DNA from: an uncultured Helicobacteraceae bacterium
GTDB lineage: Bacteria > Campylobacterota > Campylobacteria > Campylobacterales > Helicobacteraceae
Reading direction: 5' to 3'
Length of the DNA: 64,000 nt
Assembly: GCA_947588965.1 (NCBI GenBank)
Contig: CANQAN010000002.1
Coordinates: 124,001-188,000, forward strand
Both the position numbers and the translations under genes were made by a program. Each line of letters starts with the position of its first letter. Position 1 is the first letter of the stretch. The notes under the pieces are model-generated. The model saw nothing but the letters and a program-made list of their open reading frames with translations. It ran no database searches and was not told the origin of the DNA. Below, in pieces: positions 45,982 through 54,079 of this stretch.

Positions 45982-46542
45982 TCATTTTAAAATCTTTGGC
46001 AGAGTGATACCCTTTTGTTTTTGATATTTCCCTTTTTTGTCCTTATAACTCACTTTGCAAGACTTATCGCCCTTTAAAAATAGCACTTGAGCGATTCCTT
46101 CATTAGCATAGATTTTTGCAGGGAGGGGTGTTGTGTTGCTGATCTCGATAGTGATGTGTCCCTCAAATTCTGGTTCAAAGGGTGTAACATTGACGATGAT
46201 TCCACAGCGCGCATAGGTACTCTTGCCAAGACAAATGGCCAAAACATTGCGCGGAATCCTAAAATACTCCACTGTCCTAGCAAGAGCGAAAGAGTTTGGA
46301 GGAACGATGCAAATATCACCGACAAAATCTACGACATTTGCAGAATCAAAGTTTTTAGGATCCACCACTGTTGTGTTGATGTTAGTGAATATTTTAAACT
46401 CATTGCTTATGCGAATGTCATATCCATAGCTTGACAGCCCATAGCTTACCACTCCTCGTCCGACTTGATTTTCACAAAATGGTTCAATCATTGCGTGTTT
46501 GAGTGCCATTTTGCGAATCCACTTGTCCTCTTTCAAACCCAT
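45982..46542 (-). CDS. dcd: dCTP deaminase
   Basis: 186 residues, makes dUTP from dCTP. The start at 46542 ([22 protein letters not shown]) has AGGGAT upstream and matches the family; a TTG four codons upstream is less likely. Motifs: [41 protein letters not shown] with the catalytic Glu, and [10 protein letters not shown]. Divergent from accB, with overlapping -10 boxes between them. Confidence 0.97.
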   Translation of the reverse strand: MGLKEDKWIRKMALKHAMIEPFCENQVGRGVVSYGLSSYGYDIRISNEFKIFTNINTTVVDPKNFDSANVVDFVGDICIVPPNSFALARTVEYFRIPRNVLAICLGKSTYARCGIIVNVTPFEPEFEGHITIEISNTTPLPAKIYANEGIAQVLFLKGDKSCKVSYKDKKGKYQKQKGITLPKILK

Positions 46543-46580
46543 TTTATCCCTCAAAGATAAGTTTTAAAATAAAATGTGTT

Positions 46581-46588
46581 ATTATAAC
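46581..46588. promoter_or_regulatory. Overlapping divergent -10 boxes for dcd and accB
   Basis: The palindromic core TTATAA gives TATAAT on the minus strand (46581-46586, 38 bp before dcd) and TATAAC on the plus strand (46583-46588, 30 bp before accB) in a 76-bp gap. Polymerase could occupy only one direction at a time. Confidence 0.5.
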
Positions 46589-46618
46589 AGACTAGAAATT
46601 AACTTCAAAGGCTTGAAA

Positions 46619-47083
46619 ATGGATTTTAAAGATGTTAAAGAGTTGATTAAAATTTTTGATGCAAGTGCGCTAAATAGCCTTAGTATCACGCAAGAGAATA
46701 CAAAGATTAAGCTTAAAAAAGGATTGAAGCCTTCCGTTGCGATTCCTACAACCATACAGCCACAAAATCCACCAAGCCCACAAATTCAAGCTCCGGCGCA
46801 TACTGAACAAGCTCCAGCCACACAAACAACGCAAACTCCACGTGGAGATACGATTAACTCCCCGATGGTTGGGACATTTTATCGCTGTCCAAGTCCAAAC
46901 ACACCTGCATATGTCAATGTCGGAGATAAGGTCAAAAAAGGTCAGACATTAGGAATCATTGAAGCTATGAAGATTATGAATGAAATTGAAGCAGAGTTTG
47001 ATTGTAAGATTTTAGAGATTATTCCTAATGACTCGCAACCTGTGGAGTATAATTCACCCCTATTTGTTGTGGAGAAACTCTAA
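46619..47083 (+). CDS. accB: Biotin carboxyl carrier protein of acetyl-CoA carboxylase
   Basis: 154 residues from the ATG at 46619, which starts the conserved MDFKDVKELIKIFD. A Pro/Gln/Ala-rich linker (about 45-75) leads to the biotinyl domain with biotin-lysine motif EAMKIMNEIEAE. An alternative longer frame from 46574 begins inside the promoter. It abuts accC (stop/start overlap by one base), so both subunits are made together. Confidence 0.96.
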   Translation: MDFKDVKELIKIFDASALNSLSITQENTKIKLKKGLKPSVAIPTTIQPQNPPSPQIQAPAHTEQAPATQTTQTPRGDTINSPMVGTFYRCPSPNTPAYVNVGDKVKKGQTLGIIEAMKIMNEIEAEFDCKILEIIPNDSQPVEYNSPLFVVEKL

Positions 47084-48447
47084 TGCCTTTAAAAAAAGAG
47101 ATTCACACAATTTTGATTGCAAATCGTGGTGAGATTGCGCTAAGAGCGATTCGTACGATTAAAGAGATGGGCAAAAAGGCCATTGCCGTCTATTCTACTG
47201 CAGACAAAGATGCACATTATTTGGATTTAGCCGATGCGAAAGTTTGCATTGGTGGGGATAAATCAAGCGCGAGTTATCTCAATATCCCTGCAATTATCTC
47301 TGCGGCCGAGCTTTTTAAGGCTGATGCGATTTTTCCCGGATATGGATTTTTGAGCGAGAATCAAAATTTCGTAGAAATTTGCAAATATCATGGGATAGAG
47401 TTTATTGGTCCTACGCCCGAAGTTATGATGTTAATGAGCGATAAAAGCAAGGCAAAGGAAGTTATGAAAAATGCAGGGGTTCCTGTGATTCCGGGAAGCG
47501 ATGGAGCGATCACTTCTAAAGAGGAGGCGTTGAAATTTGCAAAAGAGATCGGTTATCCTGTGATTCTAAAGGCAGCTGCAGGAGGCGGAGGACGTGGTAT
47601 GCGTATCGTGGAGAATGCAGAAGAGATGTTTAATGCCTATTTGGCTGCAGAATCCGAAGCGATTAGCGCATTTGGTGATGGTACGATTTATATGGAGAAA
47701 TTCATTGATAAACCAAAACACATTGAAGTGCAGATTCTTGCAGACAAACATGGAAATGTTTTGCATGTGGGTGAGAGGGATTGTTCATTGCAAAGACGTC
47801 ATCAAAAACTCATTGAGGAATCGCCCGCACCGACCTTAGAGCCAAAAACACGTGAGAGATTGCTCCAAACAGCCATTACTGCGACAAAGGCCATTAAATA
47901 TGTTGGTGCGGGGACCTATGAGTTTTTATTGGATTCAGATCAAAATTTTTATTTTATGGAAATGAATACGCGCTTACAAGTTGAGCATCCTGTGAGTGAG
48001 TTTGTGAGTGGATTAGACATTATTGAGCTTATGATTAAAGTCGCAGAGGGAGAGGAGTTGCCACCACAAAATTCTGTGCATTTTAATGGTTGTGCGATAG
48101 AATGTAGAATTACAGCTGAAGATCCAGTTAAATTTTATCCTTCTGCTGGTAAAATTACAAAATGGATTGCACCAGGCGGTCAAAATGTGCGTCTTGACAG
48201 CCACGCATATGCGGGCTATGTCGTGCCAATGTTTTATGATTCTATGATTGGCAAAGTGATTGTATGGGGCAAGAATCGTAAAGAGGCAATTTCGCGAATG
48301 AAACGTGCATTAGATGAGTTTTGCATTGAGGGAATTAAAACAACAATCGCATTCCATCAAGAAATGATGCAAAATGACGATTTTAAAAGAGGAGTAATCC
48401 ATACAAAATATTTGGAGGAAAAGATGATGAGCGATTCCTCTCAATAG
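47083..48447 (+). CDS. accC: Biotin carboxylase subunit of acetyl-CoA carboxylase
   Basis: 454 residues, ATP-grasp enzyme that carboxylates biotin on AccB, the first committed step of fatty-acid (and here also polyene malonyl-ACP) supply. Motifs: ILIANRGEIALRAIRT, the ATP glycine loop KAAAGGGGRGMRIV, HIEVQILAD and EMNTRLQVEHPVSE. Starts on the last base of the accB stop. Confidence 0.97.
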   Translation: MPLKKEIHTILIANRGEIALRAIRTIKEMGKKAIAVYSTADKDAHYLDLADAKVCIGGDKSSASYLNIPAIISAAELFKADAIFPGYGFLSENQNFVEICKYHGIEFIGPTPEVMMLMSDKSKAKEVMKNAGVPVIPGSDGAITSKEEALKFAKEIGYPVILKAAAGGGGRGMRIVENAEEMFNAYLAAESEAISAFGDGTIYMEKFIDKPKHIEVQILADKHGNVLHVGERDCSLQRRHQKLIEESPAPTLEPKTRERLLQTAITATKAIKYVGAGTYEFLLDSDQNFYFMEMNTRLQVEHPVSEFVSGLDIIELMIKVAEGEELPPQNSVHFNGCAIECRITAEDPVKFYPSAGKITKWIAPGGQNVRLDSHAYAGYVVPMFYDSMIGKVIVWGKNRKEAISRMKRALDEFCIEGIKTTIAFHQEMMQNDDFKRGVIHTKYLEEKMMSDSSQ

Positions 48448-48463
48448 TTTGGAGGCTTAAAAG

Positions 48464-48479
48464 TGGAACGAAAAGTGCT
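48464..48479 (+). promoter_or_regulatory. Sigma54 (RpoN) promoter of flagellin-like gene
   Basis: TGGAAC-N5-GTGCT: GG and GC dinucleotides exactly 10 bp apart, close to the consensus TGGCAC-N5-TTGCT, 56 bp before the start at 48535. It fits RpoN control of mid-class flagellar genes. Confidence 0.7.
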
Positions 48480-48534
48480 TTACTTTTAAGCAGTTAATGC
48501 AAGGAAGCAGTTTAATATAAATAAAGGAGCTGAC

Positions 48535-49290
48535 ATGAAAGTTGGAAACACACAAGTCACAAATGAGAATCTGGTAAGTCTCAACAAGGCAAAAGACGAG
48601 GAAAAAGATTCAATTAAGAGATTGTCTTCTCAAAGACCTATAGAGGCAACAGATGGTGCGAGTTTAGCGATTGCCGATGCGCTTTTAGCGCAGGCAAACT
48701 CAATCTCTCAAGGCATTAGAAATGCAAATGATGCATTGGGTGTTATGCAGATTGCCGATGCAACACTCTCTAATATCACGGATTCTGCCATTCGCATGAA
48801 TGAACTCTCTGTTGCGCTTGGGAATCCTGCGCTCAATAATGAGCAGAGGGCAATGATTCAAAATGAGGCACAAGCTCTTACGCAATCCATGAGCGATGCG
48901 ACAAGTCAAGCGATATTTAACGGCAAGAATGTCTTTAGCGGACAAATGAGCTTTGTTACAGGAAATGGCACAGAGAGCATTAATCTACAAGCACCAAATG
49001 TTGCGGGGCTTAATGTGAATAATCAACAGAGCATTTTGAGTTTTATTGAAAATGTCAATATGAGTCGTGCCAATATCGGTTCTGCGATGAATGGAATCCA
49101 ATCAGGTGTGAATGCAAGTCTCAATACAGCAGTGAATTTAAGAGCTGCAGAGGGTGGGCTTATGAGAGATGATGTTGCAGAGAATTATAATGAATTAAAC
49201 ACTGCAAAACTCAAAGAAAATGCCATGCTCTATGCTTCTTCTTTTAATACACAACTTTTGCAGAGTCGCCTTGATGCCTTGCTTGCTTAG
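48535..49290 (+). CDS. Flagellin-like protein (short flagellin paralogue)
   Basis: 251 residues with only the conserved terminal parts of flagellin: the N-terminal D0/D1 helices (RLSSQRPIEATDGASLAIAD, SISQGIRNANDALGVMQIAD) and a C-terminal D1/D0 block (NVNMSRANIGSAMNGIQSG ... LYASSFNTQLLQSRLDALLA) with a tiny central domain, so no surface-exposed D2/D3. It resembles the H. pylori flagellin homologue HP0295 (recalled), not FlaA or FlaB (~510 residues). It could be a minor filament or junction protein. An AAGGAG site precedes the ATG. Confidence 0.82.
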   Translation: MKVGNTQVTNENLVSLNKAKDEEKDSIKRLSSQRPIEATDGASLAIADALLAQANSISQGIRNANDALGVMQIADATLSNITDSAIRMNELSVALGNPALNNEQRAMIQNEAQALTQSMSDATSQAIFNGKNVFSGQMSFVTGNGTESINLQAPNVAGLNVNNQQSILSFIENVNMSRANIGSAMNGIQSGVNASLNTAVNLRAAEGGLMRDDVAENYNELNTAKLKENAMLYASSFNTQLLQSRLDALLA

Positions 49291-49376
49291 GCTTAATGAG
49301 AGTTAGAAATAGAATAGAATGAGGCGATAGAGATTTGATTTGTGTTAGAATCTCTCTTATCGCTTGAGGATTGTGT

Positions 49377-50123
49377 GTGTTTTTAAGCAAATATTCTGCA
49401 AGTGGAAATGACTTTATTTTGACACATACCTTTAGGTTTAATGAATGCTCATGGAGTGAGTTTGCAAAGAAAGTTTGCCACAGACAAGAGGGCATTGGAG
49501 CTGATGGTTTTATTGTGTTGAAGCCACATTGGGAATTGGACTTTGAATGGGAATTTTATAACTCCGATGGAAGTGTGGCACAAATGTGTGGTAATGGAAG
49601 TCGTGCTGCAGCATTGTATGCGAGGGATCTCTCTCTTGCTTCCACTAAACAAAGATTCCTCACACAAGCAGGTATGATCGAGGCAGTCATCACACAAGAT
49701 TGGGTTGAAAGTGCCTTAACACAAGCTAAGATCTTGCAAACGAATCTACGAGAATTTGGTATAAATTGGTGGCTTTTGGATACCGGAGTTCCGCATTTGG
49801 TGTGCGAGTGCGCATCTTTGGATTCTTTACATAAGGAAGATTTGCGTACTTTGCGCCACAAATATAACGCAAATGTGAATGTTGCAAACATAAGAGAGGA
49901 TTGTGTTGTAGCAAGGACGTTTGAACGTGGTGTAGAAGATGAGACTCTTGCATGTGGCACAGGAATGGCCGCGCTATTTTATTATCTTAGAGAAGTCCAA
50001 AAAATTCCAAATCCATGCCGATTTAAACCTGCAAGTGGCGAGGATTTATTCTTGCGCGAAGAGGATGGGCGACTCTTTCTAAAGGGTCGCGTGAGGAAAA
50101 TTTGTGATTTTATTGTTCCTTAG
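49377..50123 (+). CDS. dapF: Diaminopimelate epimerase
   Basis: 248 residues, converts LL- to meso-diaminopimelate for lysine and peptidoglycan. The two catalytic Cys are in QMCGNGSRAAALY and ETLACGTGMAALF; the N-terminus FLSKYSASGNDF is typical. No ATG is available. GTG at 49377 lies 6 nt after GAGGA and gives the expected length; the TTG at 49371 touches the ribosome site and is less likely. Confidence 0.94.
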   Translation: MFLSKYSASGNDFILTHTFRFNECSWSEFAKKVCHRQEGIGADGFIVLKPHWELDFEWEFYNSDGSVAQMCGNGSRAAALYARDLSLASTKQRFLTQAGMIEAVITQDWVESALTQAKILQTNLREFGINWWLLDTGVPHLVCECASLDSLHKEDLRTLRHKYNANVNVANIREDCVVARTFERGVEDETLACGTGMAALFYYLREVQKIPNPCRFKPASGEDLFLREEDGRLFLKGRVRKICDFIVP

Positions 50124-50292
50124 TTTTTGTTTAAAATAATCATTTTTAGTTATCATGTTCTTGTTGTCTTTGCTTTAATAAAAATTCAAGTGCAATAAAG
50201 ATAGAATGTTAAGATTTTTTAAAACATTGATGTCCATGATTGCTTGATTTTGGACTTGCTTTTATTGTTAATTTATAAAATAAGGAATTGTT

Positions 50293-50337
50293 ATGTTAAG
50301 AGATTTTGAGAGATTTGCGGGGGGGGGGGGATTCTAG
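50293..50337 (+). CDS. Short poly-G-containing leader ORF before the glycosyltransferase
   Basis: ATG at 50293 opens MLRDFERFA, runs through the G12 tract as Gly codons and stops at TAG 50335 in the present tract length. With other G numbers it would end either at a TAG overlapping the AGGAG ribosome site of the next gene (50351-50353), or run past the next start to a TAA near 50371. It could be a phase-variable leader peptide or the remnant of a lost gene. There is no strong ribosome site (AAGGA at 50282-50286 is 6 nt away). Confidence 0.35.
   Translation: MLRDFERFAGGGGF
50319..50330 (+). repeat. Poly-G tract (G12)
   Basis: Homopolymer of 12 G, 34 bp before the glycosyltransferase start. 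Tracts of this length slip during replication and are classic contingency sites in Helicobacter and Campylobacter. Confidence 0.95.
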
Positions 50338-50364
50338 CCCTTTATTTGCATAGGAGTGGAATCC

Positions 50365-51654
50365 ATGAGTCCTAAGAAAAAGCCCATGTGGATTGTCGCT
50401 GCACGTACGGATGGATTGGGTGCACGGATGTATGCTGTACTCAATGCGATGGTGATTGCAAAATTGACGGGCTTGGAGTTTAAATTCGCTTGGTGTGCGC
50501 CGGAAAATGCACCCTATATGTCAGATTTAACCAAAAATCTTAACAATAATCAAGTTTTAATGCCCTATGCAAATCTTCCCCTTAAAGAGCAGTTTTTAAG
50601 CGCGGATTTTATCGCTAAGAGTGGGCTTGATGATTCCTATATTGGCAATACAGAAGAAATAGCTGCCTATGTAAATCATCCCCCTTTAAGTCTTAAAGAC
50701 TACACGCAGAGGACCAGTCCAGAGAAGTTTGGTTGGTATTGTGTGCAAACAAAGCTCAATTATCCTGATTTAGAGGAGTCTGAATATCGTCGCTTAGTGC
50801 GCGAATCCTTTTGGGAAATTCCTTTCACACCGCGGATTAAAGAAGTGATGCAATCTGCACAAAAAGGAGCGCACAAATTAGACTTTGTCGCTGTGCATAT
50901 TAGAAGTGGTGATGTTGTATTTGCTGATACGTGGGGTGCTATTGTTTGTCCAAAAACCGCACTGCCAATCTATATAGCAATGGAGATGATAAGGAAAGAG
51001 TTAGAGCAAGGCAATAATGTCGTTTGTTTTAGCGAAGATGTGAGCGCACTCAAATCTCTTAAAAAAGTTTTTACAAACACAAAGGGTGGAAAATTCTCTA
51101 GCATAGAGGATTTTATGAGTGAGCAGTATTTGGGCTATGAGCGTAGTTTTTTTGAAATTGTTTTTATGTCCCATGCAAAGAGGGTTTGCAGTAGTGGTAG
51201 CAGTGGATTTAGCGGACTTGCGATGCGCGTAAGTGCAAAAGAAATAGAACATAAGACCCCCGATGATTACTTTAGCACTCAAGAACAAGTGGAGATTTTG
51301 GAGCGCAATCTTATGCAAGATCTGTTTCATCCCGCACACAGAGCCTTTGCATGTATGAAGTTGATTTTGCTTGGGCAGGAGCTTGGAAGGGATGTTGCCT
51401 ATTTCAAGCGTTATGCGATACTTGCAGCACAGAGCTATCCGAATCATTTTTATCAAGTGTTGTGTGTTTATTATTGTCTGCTTGATAAGGATTTCAAAGA
51501 GGCAAATCGGATTTTAGAGCAGTCCTATGGACATGGACGTGAGGAATTTATACAAAAACTCCTCCAAAGTACAAGTTTTTTGCCACAAATTGTTCGTTGT
51601 ATTGGAGTGTTTTTGATGTCAATCATTTTCCCTATATTGCTTATTTTGCCTTGA
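50365..51654 (+). CDS. Glycosyltransferase, fucosyltransferase-like (reading frame disrupted at 3' end)
   Basis: 429 residues from the ATG at 50365, 8 nt after AGGAG. The opening RTDGLGARMYAVLNAM resembles the GGLGNQM loop, and VAVHIRSGDVV matches the HxRxGD donor-binding motif of GDP-fucose-type enzymes; FSEDVSALKSLKKVF follows. After about residue 250 is a helical repeat-like region. The frame ends in an unnatural hydrophobic run (IGVFLMSIIFPILLILP) because a T6 run at 51576-51581 appears one base short; the coding sense continues in the next frame to 51932. It likely decorates LPS or flagellin. The exact sugar is unknown. Confidence 0.6.
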   Translation: MSPKKKPMWIVAARTDGLGARMYAVLNAMVIAKLTGLEFKFAWCAPENAPYMSDLTKNLNNNQVLMPYANLPLKEQFLSADFIAKSGLDDSYIGNTEEIAAYVNHPPLSLKDYTQRTSPEKFGWYCVQTKLNYPDLEESEYRRLVRESFWEIPFTPRIKEVMQSAQKGAHKLDFVAVHIRSGDVVFADTWGAIVCPKTALPIYIAMEMIRKELEQGNNVVCFSEDVSALKSLKKVFTNTKGGKFSSIEDFMSEQYLGYERSFFEIVFMSHAKRVCSSGSSGFSGLAMRVSAKEIEHKTPDDYFSTQEQVEILERNLMQDLFHPAHRAFACMKLILLGQELGRDVAYFKRYAILAAQSYPNHFYQVLCVYYCLLDKDFKEANRILEQSYGHGREEFIQKLLQSTSFLPQIVRCIGVFLMSIIFPILLILP

Positions 51655-51932
51655 GAATCGGAATTGCGATTCAGTCTGCGCCACAAGATCGCATTATGCG
51701 CATCAGTGGTTGGCAGGTGATTATGGAGGGTTTGGCAAACTACAATGTGCTTTCTTCTTTCTTGCTTAAGATTTATGAAAGTGGGCTTTTCAGAGAACTT
51801 GAGCCTCATTTGAAGCGCATGGAAATCAATCTGGTCTCTGCATATTTCAATGAAGTGCGCACACTTAAGTCAAAAGTCAGCATAATGGAACATCAAATCA
51901 TAGCTCTCGGCGGGGGGGGGGGGGGGGATTAA
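51582..51932 (+). pseudogene. Out-of-frame continuation of the glycosyltransferase
   Basis: In the frame reached after adding one T to the T6 run, sense resumes as FFATNCSLYWSVFDVNHF and continues through AYFALRIGIAIQSAPQ to a helical, coiled-coil-like end (YFNEVRTLKSKVSIMEHQ) that enters the G16 tract as poly-Gly and stops at TAA 51930. No ribosome site precedes it, so it is only made if the frameshift is repaired or slipped over. Confidence 0.6.
51912..51927 (+). repeat. Poly-G tract (G16)
   Basis: 16 consecutive G inside the coding sense. At 16 G the upstream frame stops at once (GAT TAA). With 14 or 17 G it would fuse in frame to the FkbM-like segment that follows. Strong phase-variation candidate. 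Confidence 0.95.
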
Positions 51933-52240
51933 CGTCTCTATTGAGAGATTGTTGCATCCATCCCAAATATCACAAAATATTCTACGATTTGTATCTTAGG
52001 GCGCAAAAGGGAGAAAAGCTCGTATTTATTGACGGCGGTGCGCATCGAGGCGTCTTTAGCGACGTGTGTTTGGCACTTGGTGGGATTTGCTATGCTTTTG
52101 AGCCAAACATTTATTTAAGTGTGCCTTTAATGGTGGAGACACATGAAAGATTCTTTGAAAATCCTAGAGATAAGATTGAGCCTTTGAGAGAAAAAATCGC
52201 TCAAAATCACATTGCAAACATCTTTTTAGATTGGATTTAA
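51928..52240 (+). pseudogene. FkbM-type methyltransferase N-terminal fragment
   Basis: Open frame that can be entered from the poly-G tract: LTSLLRDCCIHPKYHKIF, then the AdoMet-binding opening KLVFIDGGAHRGVFSDV and ICYAFEPN of FkbM methyltransferases, ending IFLDWI at 52240. A full FkbM domain needs over 100 more residues, so it is truncated. A TTG at 51941 has no ribosome site, which suggests it is read only as a fusion to the upstream gene. Confidence 0.6.
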
Positions 52241-52355
52241 GCTTATTGTCCTATATTTGTGAGATGTTTAGTATAGGACTTTTTGTGTAGGATTCTGGTA
52301 TTGAGGCGCATTTTGAGAGTTTAGGCTTTGTAATCTAAATCTCTAAAAGGTAGAA

Positions 52356-53141
52356 TCAAGGCTTATTTATGAGGGATACCATTTCTTTAATCGCGGATTC
52401 TAGCCCTGTGAAAATGGCTCGAGCGATAATGCTTTGCCCAATGTTGAGTTCTGTGATTTCAGAAATATTGAGAATGGGCGTGAGATTTGTGTAGTTAAGC
52501 CCATGTCCAGCGGCAACTTCTAAGCCGAGCCATTTTGCTTCTTTTGCGCTGTTTTGGAGATTTGTGATGGAATCATTGAGCATGTCTTGTAGCTTTTGTC
52601 GCGGGAGATTCAAAGATGGAATCGCGTTGTGTGTGCGCGAAAGATTGGAATGAAGTGTTAAATGTAAATTGGCATAAGTGCCTGTGTGAAGCTCTATTTT
52701 CTGTGCACCAACTTCTTTTGCTGCACAAATTTGATCGATTTGTGTGTCAATGAATAGCGAGACTTCTATGCCTTTTTCCTTAAAGGCGCGTGTGATTTGA
52801 GCGATTCTTTCAAAATGATTCACAACATCAAGCCCACCCTCTGTTGTTACCTCTTCGCGATTTTCTGGGACGAGTGTAATGCGATAGGGGGCAATTTCTA
52901 AGAGATAATCAATGATTTGCGGATTGATAGAGGACTCAATATTAACGGGCAAAAAGGAATTTTCACAAATGCGCTTAATGTCGCAATCATGCATATGGCG
53001 CCGATCTTCGCGCAAATGCATAGTGATTTGATGCGCACCTGCACGTTTTGCGACGAATATCGCTTCTAGCGGGTCTGGGTCGTTGATTTTCCTCGCTTCG
53101 CGCAAGGTTGCGATATGATCGATATTGACTCCAAGCAGCAT
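52356..53141 (-). CDS. pdxJ: Pyridoxine 5'-phosphate synthase
   Basis: 261 residues, ring closure of vitamin B6 from 1-deoxyxylulose-5-phosphate and aminoacetone phosphate. It starts MLLGVNIDHIATLREARK, followed by HLREDRRHM, LVPENREEVTTEGGLDV and AAGHGLNYTNL, all family signatures. Monocistronic by position (no pdxA adjacent here, unlike H. pylori as I recall it). The start has AAGAGGAA upstream. Confidence 0.97.
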   Translation of the reverse strand: MLLGVNIDHIATLREARKINDPDPLEAIFVAKRAGAHQITMHLREDRRHMHDCDIKRICENSFLPVNIESSINPQIIDYLLEIAPYRITLVPENREEVTTEGGLDVVNHFERIAQITRAFKEKGIEVSLFIDTQIDQICAAKEVGAQKIELHTGTYANLHLTLHSNLSRTHNAIPSLNLPRQKLQDMLNDSITNLQNSAKEAKWLGLEVAAGHGLNYTNLTPILNISEITELNIGQSIIARAIFTGLESAIKEMVSLINKP

Positions 53142-53250
53142 AAGTTCCTCTTGTGATTTTTAGTGGTTTGTTTGGATTCTAACGAAAAATACTTTAAAAT
53201 ACGAAAATTTTTGTGTTGTTTTGAGTAAAAAGAGCGTTAAAGGGTGTCAA

Positions 53251-54078
53251 ATGGTGATGGTTTTTGATTGTGAGACAATTTTGGATGTTGAATTGATTAA
53301 GGCAGGATTTGCGCATGAGTTTGGTGAATCTCTCCAAAATATGAGTGATTTAGAGATAAGCCAAAGGGCAATTGAGATTCACAAAGAGGCAAGTGGGACG
53401 GAATTTCTGCCCATTTGCTATCATCAAGTCGTCAGCATCGCGGCTGTCTTTTGCGATGAATTTGGACATTTTATCAAGGTTGGGAATTTCCCTGCTTGTG
53501 GGGATTCTAAAGAAGAGAGAGAGGAATCTCTCCTTAGCGGTTTTTTGAATTATCTCAATAAAAATCAACCCAAATTGATAAGCTTTAATGGTCGCGGGTT
53601 TGATATACCTATGCTCTTGCTTAGATCTATGAAATATGCTTTGAATGCGGCTGCGTATTTTGAGGAGAATAATTTGCAGTTTAATAAAACAAAATGGGAA
53701 AATTATCGACAGAGGTATGCAGAGAGATTCCACACGGATTTGCTAGAGAGTCTTGGGAATTATGGTGTTGCGCGGAATTTAAAGCTTGACGTGCTTGCAA
53801 AGCTCGTGGGATTTCCGGGCAAGTATGATATGAGTGGAGATGCGGTGCTGACACTCTATTATGCCAAAGAGCAAGAGAGGATTGACAGTTACTGTCAAAG
53901 CGATGTTTTAAACACTTATGGTTTGTATTTGCGCTATGAGTTGTTGAAGGGGAATTTGAATGTGGAGGATTATTGTGCGATTTTAGAGGGTTGGCGCGAG
54001 AAATTACCAAAGGATAAGGATTATTCTGCGGTGTTTTTTGATACAATTAACGCACAAATTGAAGAATTAAGGACTTGA
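53251..54078 (+). CDS. PolB-type 3'-5' exonuclease
   Basis: 275 residues. DEDD exonuclease motifs: VFDCETI (Asp-Glu), LISFNGRGFDIPMLL (ExoII, Asn/Asp) and DSYCQSDVLNTYGLYLRY (ExoIII, Tyr/Asp variant). This is the stand-alone PolB-exonuclease-like family (PF10108 type), probably acting in DNA or RNA 3' processing. I chose the ATG at 53251 after AAAGGGTG; a TTG at 53221 would add ten residues but has no ribosome site. The following gene begins 2 bp downstream. Confidence 0.82.
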   Translation: MVMVFDCETILDVELIKAGFAHEFGESLQNMSDLEISQRAIEIHKEASGTEFLPICYHQVVSIAAVFCDEFGHFIKVGNFPACGDSKEEREESLLSGFLNYLNKNQPKLISFNGRGFDIPMLLLRSMKYALNAAAYFEENNLQFNKTKWENYRQRYAERFHTDLLESLGNYGVARNLKLDVLAKLVGFPGKYDMSGDAVLTLYYAKEQERIDSYCQSDVLNTYGLYLRYELLKGNLNVEDYCAILEGWREKLPKDKDYSAVFFDTINAQIEELRT

Positions 54079-54079
54079 C

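Noticed and set aside
51941-52240. Independent FkbM methyltransferase gene starting at TTG 51941
   Set aside because: No ribosome site precedes it, the frame is open upstream into the poly-G tract and the domain is truncated; better explained as a phase-variable fusion segment.
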